Of a stretch of 64,000 nucleotides of DNA, positions 1 to 9,759 are shown piece after piece. The stretch is taken from positions 1 to 64,000 of the forward strand of contig CANNFU010000002.1 in the NCBI GenBank assembly GCA_947503965.1, given 5' to 3'. Below the pieces are notes generated by a model, which did not search any database, was not told where the DNA came from, and was given only the letters and a program-made list of their open reading frames with translations. Numbering within the stretch: position 1 is the stretch's first letter; each line of letters opens with the position of its first letter. A program made the position numbers and the translations under genes. This DNA is from an uncultured Paracoccaceae bacterium (GTDB lineage Bacteria; Pseudomonadota; Alphaproteobacteria; Rhodobacterales; Rhodobacteraceae).

Positions 1-101
1 GTTCACAAAATGCACGACGTCAGGAACAATGCGAAACATCAGCCACAAGCGCCAATGCCGCGCGAGCGGCTTCGTCCGAGTCCGCACAGCGGACGTCCAC
101 C

Positions 102-1376
102 CTATAACCTACCAAACCGCTCTTTCTGCAAATCTGTCCAGAACACCGTCATCTGATAGCCGTCCGCGGTCTGCACATCGTCGGTCACAATGCCTGCCTC
201 AAAAAGCCAGGCCCGCTTGCGCCCGTCCGAGAAACCCAAATGCAATGTTGCGGTGCTGCGTGGGTCTTTCAATTTTTCCGGGATCGCGGCCAAGAGCGGC
301 TCCAGCCCCTCGCCCGTCACCGCGGATATGGCGTATAAATCATCCATCCGCGCCGCCTGCGTCAGCGTCGCGTCGCGCGCATCGCCTTCCAGCAGATCGA
401 TCTTGTTCCAGACTTCGATCAGCGGCGCCTCTTCGGCCACGCCAAGACTTTGCAGGATCGTCATCACGTCCAGCGCCTGCTCTTCGGTTTGCGGGTGGCT
501 GATGTCCCGGACATGCACGATCAGATCGGCGTCCAGCACTTCCTCTAACGTCGCACGAAATGCGGCGACCAGTTCCGTCGGCAGATCGCTGATGAAACCC
601 ACCGTGTCGGACATGATCACCTCATCCCCTGTCGGCAGGACGATCTTGCGCATAGTCGGGTCAAGCGTGGCGAACAACATGTCCTTGGCCAGCACATCTG
701 CGCCGGTCAAGCGATTGAAAAGCGTGGATTTTCCGGCGTTCGTGTAGCCCACCAAAGCAACAATCGGGAATGGCACCTTGGCGCGCGATGCACGGTGCAG
801 TTCGCGGGTTTTGACCACCTTGGCAAGCTGTTTGCGCAGCCGGTTGAGTTGTTCATCAATGGCGCGGCGGTCCGCCTCGATCTGTGTCTCACCGGGACCA
901 CCGACAAATCCCAGACCACCCCGCTGGCGTTCCAGGTGGGTCCAGGCGCGGACCAGCCGCGTGCGCTGATAGGACAAGGCGGCCATTTCGACCTGCAACA
1001 CCCCTTCAGAGGTGCGCGCGCGGTCGCTGAAAATTTCCAGGATCAGCCCGGTACGATCCAGCAGTTTCACGCCCCATGCCTTTTCCAGATTGCGCTGCTG
1101 GACGGGCGTGACCGGGCCATCAATCAGAACCAGCTCAACCTCTGCCGCTTTGAAAACACCCTTCAGTTCTTCGATCTTTCCCTTCCCAAACAGCATACCG
1201 GGATGAATGCGGGGCAAACGCACGACATCTGCACCTACAACCTCCAGATCAGGCAGGGCAGCGGCCAGCGAAATAGCCTCTTCCAGCGCGGGCCCTGCCG
1301 CGCGCCGCCCGTGGTCGGTTTTCAGATCAGGATGCAGCACCCAGGCCCGTGTGATCGGGCTGGCATGTTCAAGCAA
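102..1376 (-). CDS. hflX: GTPase HflX
   Basis: Ribosome-associated GTPase of the Obg-HflX superfamily, 424 residues, usual length. An N-terminal HflX domain precedes a G domain with visible P-loop GYTNAGKST, switch motif DTVGF and NKID specificity motif. Family members split or rescue stalled 70S ribosomes under stress. The start read here is a TTG two bases after the hfq stop codon; no ATG lies near it in frame, and a purine-rich stretch in the end of hfq can act as ribosome-binding site, so it is probably translationally coupled to hfq. Last gene of the ntr-trk-hfq run. Function is sure; the exact start is likely but not proven. Confidence 0.93.
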   Translation of the reverse strand: MLEHASPITRAWVLHPDLKTDHGRRAAGPALEEAISLAAALPDLEVVGADVVRLPRIHPGMLFGKGKIEELKGVFKAAEVELVLIDGPVTPVQQRNLEKAWGVKLLDRTGLILEIFSDRARTSEGVLQVEMAALSYQRTRLVRAWTHLERQRGGLGFVGGPGETQIEADRRAIDEQLNRLRKQLAKVVKTRELHRASRAKVPFPIVALVGYTNAGKSTLFNRLTGADVLAKDMLFATLDPTMRKIVLPTGDEVIMSDTVGFISDLPTELVAAFRATLEEVLDADLIVHVRDISHPQTEEQALDVMTILQSLGVAEEAPLIEVWNKIDLLEGDARDATLTQAARMDDLYAISAVTGEGLEPLLAAIPEKLKDPRSTATLHLGFSDGRKRAWLFEAGIVTDDVQTADGYQMTVFWTDLQKERFGRL

Positions 1377-1378
1377 GG

Positions 1379-1612
1379 TTACTCTTCACCTTCATAAAGG
1401 CTGATCGGCTGTGCCGGCATAATGGTCGAAATCGCGCTTTTATAGACAAGCTGCGACTGTCCATCACGGCGCAGCAGCACGCAAAAGCTGTCAAACCACG
1501 TGATCACACCTTGCAGCTTGACCCCATTCACAAGGAAAATCGTTACAGGAACCTTTGTCTTCCGGACATGATTCAGAAATGCGTCTTGCAGATTCGCTTT
1601 GTCGGCGGCCAT
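1379..1612 (-). CDS. hfq: RNA chaperone Hfq (KH motif altered to KS)
   Basis: Hexameric Sm-like chaperone that pairs small RNAs with mRNAs. 77 residues, typical of short alphaproteobacterial Hfq without a long tail. The Sm1 region ([19 protein letters not shown]) and the Sm2 region are present. In Sm2 the usual Y-K-H-A reads Y57-K58-S59-A60, so the histidine equivalent to E. coli His57, part of the proximal RNA-binding face, is serine (AGC codon read directly). Lies between trkH and hflX, as in other Rhodobacteraceae. The 115-base gap before it probably carries its own promoter, but I could not assign one with confidence. Confidence 0.97.
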   Translation of the reverse strand: MAADKANLQDAFLNHVRKTKVPVTIFLVNGVKLQGVITWFDSFCVLLRRDGQSQLVYKSAISTIMPAQPISLYEGEE

Positions 1613-1727
1613 TACGACACCCTTTTTTTGTTATTGTGGCCGCGCATCGGCCCCCCAGGTTGAGTGTTCAGTATGTCTTGAGCCTTGCCGACTTTCCAGC
1701 CCCAAAAAGTCAAAGACTTAGCGCGGT

Positions 1728-3248
1728 TTAGCGTTGCCAGATTTCGGGGTTGAAAAGGGCGATGATGGCAAGCGTTTCCAGTCGGCCCAACACCATGGCG
1801 CCTGCCAGAATGGCCTTGGCCGCATCGGGGATACCTGAATAGGCAATTGGTGTTTCCGCCGCGACAGCCGCCAAAGGCCCCGTTGTGGACAGGGCCGACA
1901 CCGCCAGCACCATTGATGTTTCGAATTGCACGCCTGTCAGCGACAACATCAGCATGACAGCCGCAATGCTGAGCGCGAACAGCATGAAAAACACCCACGA
2001 GATGAGCGCGCCCTGCTTGCGCACCAACCGCGCCTCACGCCCGCCACCGCCGACCGAGGATGGATGCAGCAATCGTTCCTGTTCACGTTCGCCGTGCCGA
2101 TAAAGCGCGTAGATCCGCAACAGCTTGACCCCGCCTGCCGTTGTCGCCACGCCGCCACCGATCAGCGCCATGCCGATCAGGAAAAGCCCCGGCGTGCGCA
2201 GCCCGGACCAATCGGTGGCCCCATCCCAGTAATGCGATTCAAAGCCGGTCGTTGTCAGAAAAGACGTAACGGTGAAAAGCGCACCCCAAAGCGCCGCCCC
2301 CACCTCTTGCAATGTCGCTGCATCTTCGCGGTCAGCGGCACCCACGAAATGCCGCAGGAAAAGTAACAGCGTGACACTGCTGATCAGGAATAGCGCGGTC
2401 AGAAATTCCGGATCGCGACGCAAACCCGTTCCGCCTTCGCCAATCATGCCTTTGCTGAAAGTCAGACGTGACAGCGCGAAGGCGAAGAAACAGAAAATCA
2501 GCAACTCGCCCCAGAACCGTGACGCTGCAAAATATAAACCATTGATCGGCGATATGCCCGAGGTCGACAACGTCGACATCGCATGGATCAGGCCGATGTA
2601 AGGAAATTCGCCCATCACAACCAGTCCAAACCACAATGCCATTGTCAGGCCAAAATAGATTGGCGTCAGCGTGATTGTGTAGCGCACCAGTCGTTCTGAC
2701 GGGTCAGCGATCCTGGCGATCTGTGTGAACGACTTGGCCGCCCCCTTGCCTGCGCCAGAGGTCGCCCGCACCTCAAACCCGCCCAGGTTCATCGGCGCAA
2801 AGATCGATATGGCCGTGACCCAGATCAACAATCCACCCAACCAACCCACCAGCCCCCGCCACAAATGCTGTGACGGTGTCAGTCGCCCGGCCGTGTCGTA
2901 CACAGTGGCACCGGTCGTCGTGAAACAGGACACCATTTCAAACCACGCGTTGATAAAGGTCGTGTTGCCCACGGCGGCATAAAACGGGACTGCAAACATC
3001 ACCGGCAGAACCGAGAACGCAGAGAGCAGACCGACAAGCTGACTGCGCGCCACGTTTTCCGGGGCATACCCCGCCGTTGCCAGACCGATCAGCAATGTGA
3101 GAACCGAAAACAGGATGAAGCCATAAAAGAAGATCCGCATCGTGGTGAAATCTTCCATGATCACGCCGTGGAATGCAGGCACAAGCATCGCGAGTGCCCC
3201 GATCCCCATCAGAACCACGAAAAACGGCAGGCGGATAATCCAGGCCAT
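1728..3248 (-). CDS. trkH: Trk potassium uptake protein TrkH
   Basis: Membrane channel subunit of the Trk K+ uptake system, 506 residues with many hydrophobic segments starting at residue 4. Selectivity-filter-like stretches such as CFTTTGATVYDT and MSTLSTSGISP are visible, as expected for the four-repeat TrkH/KtrB fold. Works with the cytoplasmic nucleotide-binding TrkA encoded directly upstream; the trkA stop and trkH start share one base (TGATG), so the two are translationally coupled. The continuation into hfq after a 115-base gap follows the known Rhodobacter order. Confidence 0.95.
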   Translation of the reverse strand: MAWIIRLPFFVVLMGIGALAMLVPAFHGVIMEDFTTMRIFFYGFILFSVLTLLIGLATAGYAPENVARSQLVGLLSAFSVLPVMFAVPFYAAVGNTTFINAWFEMVSCFTTTGATVYDTAGRLTPSQHLWRGLVGWLGGLLIWVTAISIFAPMNLGGFEVRATSGAGKGAAKSFTQIARIADPSERLVRYTITLTPIYFGLTMALWFGLVVMGEFPYIGLIHAMSTLSTSGISPINGLYFAASRFWGELLIFCFFAFALSRLTFSKGMIGEGGTGLRRDPEFLTALFLISSVTLLLFLRHFVGAADREDAATLQEVGAALWGALFTVTSFLTTTGFESHYWDGATDWSGLRTPGLFLIGMALIGGGVATTAGGVKLLRIYALYRHGEREQERLLHPSSVGGGGREARLVRKQGALISWVFFMLFALSIAAVMLMLSLTGVQFETSMVLAVSALSTTGPLAAVAAETPIAYSGIPDAAKAILAGAMVLGRLETLAIIALFNPEIWQR

Positions 3249-4624
3249 CAGAAAAAGTCGATCGAAACCTGCAAGAGACGCTCAACCTCGGGGACATCTT
3301 CGCTCATGGCAAAGATTGCGATGACATCGCCCTCTTCGATCCGGGTTTCGCTGGTCGGTTTGACGACCTTGCCTTGCTTCATCAACGCACCAATCAATGT
3401 GCCTTCGGGAAAATCCACATCCTTGATCTTTTGACCTGCCATGGGCGAGGTGCCAAGAACCTGCGCTTCGATCACCTCTGCCTCGGCGTCCCCGATGGAG
3501 TAGACGCCGCGAACGCGACCATGCCGGATATGGCGCAAAATCGAACTTACCGTTGTTGCGCGTGGGTTGATATAGGCGTCGATGTTCAGCGGTGTCATCA
3601 AAGGTACCAGCGTTGGATCGTTGATCAACGTGATCGCCATGGGACACCCCAGTTCCTTGGCGCGGACCGATGCGAGCAGGTTGGTCTTGTCATCATCGGT
3701 CACGGCCAGAACAGCGTCGGCGGTCGCAATGTTCGCCTCTTCCAGCAGACCGCTATCCAGACCATCGCCGTTCAGCACAATTGTCCGGTCCAGCGCATCC
3801 GCAGCACGTTCCGCGCAGATGCGGCTGCGTTCGATCATTTTCACACGCACACGCTCGGTCCGGGACTCGAGCGCCTGGGCGACAGCAAGCCCTACGTTTC
3901 CGCCACCAATGATGACAATACGCTCTTGTTTTGATTGGGTTTTCCCGAATATCTCAAGCGTGCGGGTCATGTCTTCGGTGTGGGTGAAGATATAGCATTC
4001 GTCGCCTGCAAAGATCTGATCGCCTGACGATGGCACGAACAGCCCACCATCCCGCCGGATGCCCACCACAATCGCACGCAAGGTCGAAAACAGATCGGTC
4101 AACTGCCGCAATGGGGTATTGATCACAGGACAGTCTTCATCAATCAGAATGCCCAAAAGCTGCGCCTTGCCTTCCAGAAAACTTTCGGTGTCAAAGGCCG
4201 CCGGGGCCGCCAAACGCTGTAATGCGGCGTCGGCCACCTCTTTCTCGGGCGAGATCACAACGTCGATAGGCAAATGATCGCGGCGGTACAGGTCGGAATA
4301 AATCGCATCCAGATAGCTTTGTGCGCGCAATCGCGCGATCTTGCGTTGTACGGCAAAGACCGAATGTGCGACCTGACAGGTGACCATGTTCACCTCGTCT
4401 GAATGGGTGGCTGCAATGATCATATCGGCGTCACGCGCGCCCGCACGGTCCAGAATATCCGGGTAGCTTGCGAAACCTGCAATCCCTTGCACATCCAGCG
4501 TATCCGTGGCACGGCGCACCAGTTCGGGATTGTTATCAACGACTGTTACATCGTTGTTTTCACCGGACAAATGGCGTGCGATCTGCCAGCCGACCTGACC
4601 CGCACCGCAAATGATGACCTTCAT
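3248..4624 (-). CDS. trkA: Trk system regulatory subunit TrkA
   Basis: Peripheral gating subunit of the TrkH potassium channel. 458 residues, usual length, built of two RCK halves: an N-terminal Rossmann motif (GAGQVGWQIA, about residues 7-16) and a second one (GGGNVGLAVAQAL, about 238-250), each followed by a TrkA-C domain. Binds NAD(H)/ATP in the family. Its start overlaps the ntrX stop and its stop overlaps the trkH start by one base, so K+ uptake is linked transcriptionally and translationally with the NtrYX regulators. Confidence 0.95.
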   Translation of the reverse strand: MKVIICGAGQVGWQIARHLSGENNDVTVVDNNPELVRRATDTLDVQGIAGFASYPDILDRAGARDADMIIAATHSDEVNMVTCQVAHSVFAVQRKIARLRAQSYLDAIYSDLYRRDHLPIDVVISPEKEVADAALQRLAAPAAFDTESFLEGKAQLLGILIDEDCPVINTPLRQLTDLFSTLRAIVVGIRRDGGLFVPSSGDQIFAGDECYIFTHTEDMTRTLEIFGKTQSKQERIVIIGGGNVGLAVAQALESRTERVRVKMIERSRICAERAADALDRTIVLNGDGLDSGLLEEANIATADAVLAVTDDDKTNLLASVRAKELGCPMAITLINDPTLVPLMTPLNIDAYINPRATTVSSILRHIRHGRVRGVYSIGDAEAEVIEAQVLGTSPMAGQKIKDVDFPEGTLIGALMKQGKVVKPTSETRIEEGDVIAIFAMSEDVPEVERLLQVSIDFF

Positions 4625-6024
4625 TATGTGTCGCCTTCAACATAGGCAACGCGACCGCCTGCCTTGTTCGTCGTCACAACCCCCAGCGATTTCAGTTTGC
4701 GGTGCAGGGCCGACCGTTCCATCCCCACGAATGACGCGGTGCGGCTGATATTGCCGCCGAACCGGTTGATCTGAGTCAGCAGGTATTCACGTTCGAACAA
4801 CTCACGCGCCTCGCGCAGCGGCAGCGTGGCAAGACCACCGGCCAGCACAATGCGGCCCTCTTCACCCCCGGCATCGTCGGTTGCAGGCAGCTCTTTGGCG
4901 AGGATATCGCCGGTGTTTTCCCCAAGAATAAGAACACGTTCGATAACGTTCTTCAGCTGACGCACATTGCCTGGCCATAGCATCGTCTGCAGCAACGCGC
5001 GCGCGTCATCGGCCAATTGGCGAAAAGGCAAACCCTGTGCCTTGTTGAAAACCTCAATGAAATGTTCTGCCAGTACCGGAATATCCTCGCGCCGTTCCTC
5101 CAGTGATGGCACGGCGATCGGTACCACGTTCAGCCGATGATACAGTTCCTCACGAAAAGTGCCCGCTTCAATCGCCATGGGCAGATCGCGATTGGTGCTG
5201 GAGATCACGCGCAGATCCACCTGTACCTTGTCGTTGCCGCCGACGCGCTGGAACCGTTGATCCACCAGAACCCGCAGGATTTTTGACTGTGTTCCCAATG
5301 GCATATCGGCCACTTCATCAAAATAGATGACACCGCCATTGGCCTCTTCCAAAAGGCCCGGTTCAATCCCCCGACCGCTGTCTTCACGACCAAAAAGCAC
5401 CTCTTCCATCCGCTCAGGTTCGATAGAGGCGGAATTGACCGTGATAAACGGCGCTGACGATCGGTTCGAATTGGCGTGGATGTAACGAGCGGCAATTTCC
5501 TTGCCCGCACCTGCCGGGCCGGTCAGCATGACGCGTCCGTTTGATTTGGTCACTTTGTCCAACTGCGATTTCAGCGCCCGGAAAGCAGCGCTTTCGCCCA
5601 GCATCTCGGCGCTGGCGACTTCGCCACGCTTCAACTCGATGTTCTCGCGGCGCAGACGCGACGTCTCCATCGCGCGGCGGATCACCACCAGCAGCTGGTC
5701 AATATTGAAAGGTTTCTCGATGAAATCATACGCACCCTGCTTGATCGCGGCGACTGCGATTTCGATGTTACCGTGACCTGAAATGATTACGATGGGGATA
5801 TCGGGGTGATCACGCTTGACCGACTTTAGAATGTCGATCCCATCCATGTTGCTGTCTTTCAGCCAGATATCGAGGATCATCAGCGCCGGCGGCTCTGCCT
5901 CGATCTGGGCCATGCATTCGTCGGACGTGCCGGCAAGGCGGGTTGTGAAACCTTCGTCCTGCAAAATCTCTGATATCAATTCGCGGATATCACGTTCGTC
6001 ATCAGTGATCAGAATATCGCCCAT
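4624..6024 (-). CDS. ntrX: NtrX response regulator, AAA+ enhancer-binding type
   Basis: Response regulator of the NtrY sensor, 466 residues from the chosen ATG (MGDILITDDE); an upstream in-frame start would add 23 residues inside ntrY and is unlikely. Receiver domain with phospho-acceptor Asp52, AAA+ domain with P-loop GPAGAGKE (169-176) and a C-terminal Fis-type helix-turn-helix. The loop where sigma54 activators have GAFTGA reads LFGREDSGRGIEPG, so the contact motif is absent; the protein is unlikely to open sigma54 complexes and probably acts as a DNA-binding regulator. In the family NtrYX affects nitrogen metabolism, envelope and redox responses. Seven bases separate it from ntrY. Confidence 0.92.
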   Translation of the reverse strand: MGDILITDDERDIRELISEILQDEGFTTRLAGTSDECMAQIEAEPPALMILDIWLKDSNMDGIDILKSVKRDHPDIPIVIISGHGNIEIAVAAIKQGAYDFIEKPFNIDQLLVVIRRAMETSRLRRENIELKRGEVASAEMLGESAAFRALKSQLDKVTKSNGRVMLTGPAGAGKEIAARYIHANSNRSSAPFITVNSASIEPERMEEVLFGREDSGRGIEPGLLEEANGGVIYFDEVADMPLGTQSKILRVLVDQRFQRVGGNDKVQVDLRVISSTNRDLPMAIEAGTFREELYHRLNVVPIAVPSLEERREDIPVLAEHFIEVFNKAQGLPFRQLADDARALLQTMLWPGNVRQLKNVIERVLILGENTGDILAKELPATDDAGGEEGRIVLAGGLATLPLREARELFEREYLLTQINRFGGNISRTASFVGMERSALHRKLKSLGVVTTNKAGGRVAYVEGDT

Positions 6025-6031
6025 ATCGCCC

Positions 6032-8281
6032 TCATGCTGGTATTTTTGTGGCCTGTGTCCCGGCGGACAAGGCAGGAAGTTGAATAATGGCACAGGCGCC
6101 TGCGTGTTCCTGGCCTTTGAAAATTTCGGCGTCTGTCAAGGTCAGAACACCGCCATGTTCTTCGATGATCTTCTTGACGATCGGCAGGCCAAGGCCTGTG
6201 CCGCTGTCGCGTGTCGTCACGTAGGGTTCAAACAGGCGTGCGCGGTCTTCGGGCAGGCCGATGCCGTTATCCGAGATCTTGATCGTGATGTTTCCGGCAT
6301 CATGCGCCATCTGCACACGGACCTGGGGCCGGTAGTCTTTTGGTTGATGCTTTTGCACGTATGTTTCCGTCGCCTCGCCCGCGTTCTTGATCAGGTTGTT
6401 CAGCGCCTGACTGATCATGGTCGAATCCATGTCTGCCAGAACGGCCTCTCTGGGAAGGTCGGCAACGATCTTGACCTTGGGCTGTCCGGCCTTTTGCAGC
6501 GTGATCGCGTCCTTGATCACCGTATTGATGTCGGCGATGGTCAATTGTGGTTCGGGCATCCGCGCGAACTTTGAAAACTCATCAACAATGCGGCGCAAGT
6601 CATTGGTTTGACGCACAATAACGTCAGTCATCTGATCCAGCTTACCGGATTCTTCGCCCACCCGCGCGCTGAACTTTCGCTTGATCCGCTCTGCGGACAG
6701 TTGGATCGGCGTCAGCGGGTTCTTGATCTCGTGCGCGATCCGACGCGCCACGTCACCCCAGGCGGCCATGCGCTGCGCACTGACCAGATCGGTCACATCG
6801 TCAAAGGCGACCACATAGCCTTCCAGCGCACCGTCGGCGTTGCGACGTGGGGACATGCGCACCAGCAGGCTTTCCTGCTGCCCCTTGCGGATCAGATTGA
6901 CCTGTTCCTGCACGCCATCACCGCCAGACTCGCGGACTTGATCAAACAGTGCCGCAAATTCGGGAATCGCAACCGATAGCGCGGAATCCGCCTGCTCCTC
7001 TCCGACCGACAGCAAGCGGCGCGCCGAGGGGTTCACGAATGTCACACGCCCATCGGCATCCAACCCCACAACGCCCGACGTGACCGAGCTGAGCACGCTG
7101 TCAAACAGGCGTCTGCGCCGTTCAGTCAGGCGGTTCGTTTCCAGCAACTCATCGCGCTGCCCCTTCAGCCGACCCGTCATCTGGTTGAAATAATGACCAA
7201 GCTGCGAGATTTCGTCGTCGCCCTCATCTTCGATCACGCGCACGTCCAGATCACCCGACCCGACACGCTGTGATGCCGACACAAGACGCCCCACAGGTCG
7301 CGACAGACGTTCCGCGAACCATAACCCACCCCAGATCGCCCCAAGAACCAGGATCGCTGCAAACCCAAGGTAAAGCAGGCCGAACTGGAACAGGATCTGG
7401 CCACGCTCGGTCGCGAGTTCTTCGTATTGCTCAACCGTTTCGGTGGTATCATCCAGAAGCGAAAGGACGTTCCCGTCGACCTCGCGGGTCACGTAAAGAT
7501 ACCTGTCACGGAAGGCCGAAAGCGGCAGTAGGGCGCGAAATTCATTATTCTCGAAATCCTCGATGATCACGATCCCGTTTTCCCGCGCCAGCGCAAAAAG
7601 CTCGGTCACCGGCCGCTCGTAATCGAAATCATAGGACCCCGATCCGCGTGCGGCGATATCACCCTGCCCGTTCAGAACAAACGCTTCGCTGAGCCCGCGG
7701 TCGATCTGCGCCTGCACATCGCCCAACGCGCGCCGCACCTCGCCGTCATCCATGAACAGGTTCGACTGCCGTTCGCGATTAAGATACGCCGCAAGGCCTC
7801 GCCCATCGCGCGTCAGCTCTTGTTTATGTTCCTCTTCATAGGCTTGCGCGGTTGTCAGCGATGTCCGCAGAACGTTGCCAACCGGCTGCGAAAACATGCC
7901 CTCCAACGCGATCGAGATCAAAAGAACCGAAAACACGGCCACAAGGATCGTGGGGATCAAGGCCGCCAATGCAAAGACGCCAGTCAGCCGCAAATGCAAT
8001 CGTGACCCCGCCGATTTGGCGCGGCGGGCGGCGATCATCCGCGCGACCTGTCGCATGACCAGCGCCAGAACAATCAGCACATAGGTCAGATCCGTCAGCA
8101 GCACCAATTGCAGCAGCGTGGACGAGGCACCGCGATCCATCGGGACCACAACCACATAGGTCAAAATCGCCAGAAACGGACCGGCAATAACCAGCCCAAC
8201 CGTCAACGCGCTTTGCACGTGCCGCTGCCGTTGCCACCGGCTGAACCGGTTGAAGTTGAGGCCCAAAAGGGTCCGCCGCAC
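6032..8281 (-). CDS. ntrY: NtrY membrane sensor histidine kinase
   Basis: Large transmembrane histidine kinase, 749 residues. Several N-terminal membrane helices surround a periplasmic portion, followed by a further helix and HAMP (about 310-375), a PAS domain, the dimerisation H-box ([14 protein letters not shown]) and a HATPase domain with G boxes (DNGIGLPED, GTGLGLPIVKKI). Partner of NtrX downstream. Start is GTG; the upstream ATG is in another frame. A 104-base gap separates it from ntrC and holds a 6-bp hairpin (8302-8318) without a U run, so ntrYX may have its own promoter. Confidence 0.93.
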   Translation of the reverse strand: MRRTLLGLNFNRFSRWQRQRHVQSALTVGLVIAGPFLAILTYVVVVPMDRGASSTLLQLVLLTDLTYVLIVLALVMRQVARMIAARRAKSAGSRLHLRLTGVFALAALIPTILVAVFSVLLISIALEGMFSQPVGNVLRTSLTTAQAYEEEHKQELTRDGRGLAAYLNRERQSNLFMDDGEVRRALGDVQAQIDRGLSEAFVLNGQGDIAARGSGSYDFDYERPVTELFALARENGIVIIEDFENNEFRALLPLSAFRDRYLYVTREVDGNVLSLLDDTTETVEQYEELATERGQILFQFGLLYLGFAAILVLGAIWGGLWFAERLSRPVGRLVSASQRVGSGDLDVRVIEDEGDDEISQLGHYFNQMTGRLKGQRDELLETNRLTERRRRLFDSVLSSVTSGVVGLDADGRVTFVNPSARRLLSVGEEQADSALSVAIPEFAALFDQVRESGGDGVQEQVNLIRKGQQESLLVRMSPRRNADGALEGYVVAFDDVTDLVSAQRMAAWGDVARRIAHEIKNPLTPIQLSAERIKRKFSARVGEESGKLDQMTDVIVRQTNDLRRIVDEFSKFARMPEPQLTIADINTVIKDAITLQKAGQPKVKIVADLPREAVLADMDSTMISQALNNLIKNAGEATETYVQKHQPKDYRPQVRVQMAHDAGNITIKISDNGIGLPEDRARLFEPYVTTRDSGTGLGLPIVKKIIEEHGGVLTLTDAEIFKGQEHAGACAIIQLPALSAGTQATKIPA

Positions 8282-8385
8282 GCTTCAAGCCCTGCATTGA
8301 GGTGGGGCTAAACCCCACAAATACCGCCGTTATGTGTGATCTTACCGACACGCTGACGCATCGGGGTCACGGTTATGTTGCGGTT

Positions 8386-9759
8386 TTACATCAATTTGCG
8401 GCGGCGTGTCACGCGGATATCGAGGTCGGTGATCTTCTTGCGCAGCGTATTGCGGTTGATCCCCAAGAGATCAGCGCATTTGGCCTGATTGCCGCCCGTC
8501 GCATCAAGCGCAATCTCGATCAGCGGACCTTCCACCTCCTTGAGAATACGGTTGTACAAGCCCGGCGGTGGCAAAACCCCACCATGCAGATCAAAATAGC
8601 GGCGTAAATGCTTGGCCACGCTGGCAGAAAGTTTCTCGCCCTCTCCCCCGGATCGTAACGGTTCGATGGCCGGCTGGTTGCCCAGCACCATCTCAACCTC
8701 GGCACGCGTAATCTCTTCCTCGGCGGCGGTGAACACCAGACGCCGAACAGCATTTTCCAGCTGCCGCACATTGCCCGGCCAGCTATAGGCGCGCACCAGA
8801 TCAAGCGCGGCGTCGCCGAACCGACGCGCAGGCGCCCCATCACGTTCGGCCCGTGCTAGAAAATGCGCCGCCAAAAGCGGAATATCATCAACCCTCTCGC
8901 GCAAGGACGGTACGTCAACCGTCACACCGCCAAGACGATAGAACAGGTCCTCGCGGAATGTCCCCTCTTCCATCCGGGCCATCAGGTCAGATTGCGATGT
9001 GGCCATGATCCGTGGCGCGTTGTCACCCAGCGTGTCCAGCATCCGCACGATCCGCGCCTGTGCTTCATCCGACAGATCACTGACCTCATCAAACAGGATC
9101 GACCCACCCTTCGCGCGGCTGAGCACGGTGGATGGGCCATCCATGCCTTCCAGATCGTTGGCGGACACGACAACAAAAGGCAGACTGCGCCGGTCCGAAA
9201 AATCATGCACCGCGCGGGCGATCAGCGATTTGCCCGTTCCGCTTTCACCGGTGATCAGCACGGGCAACTGCGTATTCATGACCCGCGCCACAAGCCGGTA
9301 AAGCGCCTGCATGACCCCGGTGCGCCCGACAAGCGGCAGATCACCCCCCTGCTCGGTCGATGTGACATCGGGCGCGCGGGTCACGGGCGCACGACGCTTG
9401 ACCTCAAGCGCACGGGCGGCGCGTTTCATCAGATCAGGCAGATCAAACGGCTTGGGCAGATAGTCATAGGCGTCCGCCTCGGCGGCCTGGATGGCGGTCA
9501 TGATTGTGTTCTGCGCAGAGATCACGATCACCGGCAGACCGGGTCGCGCCTCTGATATCTGGGGCAGTTGCTCCAGCCCGTTACCATCCGGCATCACCAC
9601 GTCCGAGATCACAAGATCGCCCTTGCCCTCATCAACCCAGCGCATCAGCGTGACCAGCGACGATGTGGCATGCACCTTACAGCCTGCGCGGGTCAGCGCC
9701 TGAGTCAGCACGGTCCGGATCGTCCGGTCATCATCTGCAACAAGAACGGTTCCGTCCAT
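8386..9759 (-). CDS. ntrC: NtrC nitrogen regulator lacking GAFTGA loop
   Basis: Nitrogen regulation protein NR(I), 457 residues: receiver (phospho-Asp53), AAA+ domain with P-loop GESGTGKS (171-178), and Fis-type DNA-binding C terminus ([19 protein letters not shown]). Where sigma54 activators carry GAFTGA, this protein goes from [14 protein letters not shown] straight to [11 protein letters not shown], a deletion also known from Rhodobacter capsulatus NtrC, which activates sigma70 promoters. By analogy this NtrC works with the housekeeping sigma factor. TGATG overlap with ntrB indicates coupling of sensor and regulator. Confidence 0.94.
   Translation of the reverse strand: MDGTVLVADDDRTIRTVLTQALTRAGCKVHATSSLVTLMRWVDEGKGDLVISDVVMPDGNGLEQLPQISEARPGLPVIVISAQNTIMTAIQAAEADAYDYLPKPFDLPDLMKRAARALEVKRRAPVTRAPDVTSTEQGGDLPLVGRTGVMQALYRLVARVMNTQLPVLITGESGTGKSLIARAVHDFSDRRSLPFVVVSANDLEGMDGPSTVLSRAKGGSILFDEVSDLSDEAQARIVRMLDTLGDNAPRIMATSQSDLMARMEEGTFREDLFYRLGGVTVDVPSLRERVDDIPLLAAHFLARAERDGAPARRFGDAALDLVRAYSWPGNVRQLENAVRRLVFTAAEEEITRAEVEMVLGNQPAIEPLRSGGEGEKLSASVAKHLRRYFDLHGGVLPPPGLYNRILKEVEGPLIEIALDATGGNQAKCADLLGINRNTLRKKITDLDIRVTRRRKLM

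Noticed and set aside
20..100. A 26-codon GTG-started frame directly after hflX
   Set aside because: It has coding-like G/C bias but stops after 26 codons, matches nothing I know and is too close to the window edge to judge.
1612..1998. Long minus-strand frame overlapping the trkH end
   Set aside because: It lies in another frame of trkH and the gap before hfq, with no family resemblance; a shadow of the real gene.
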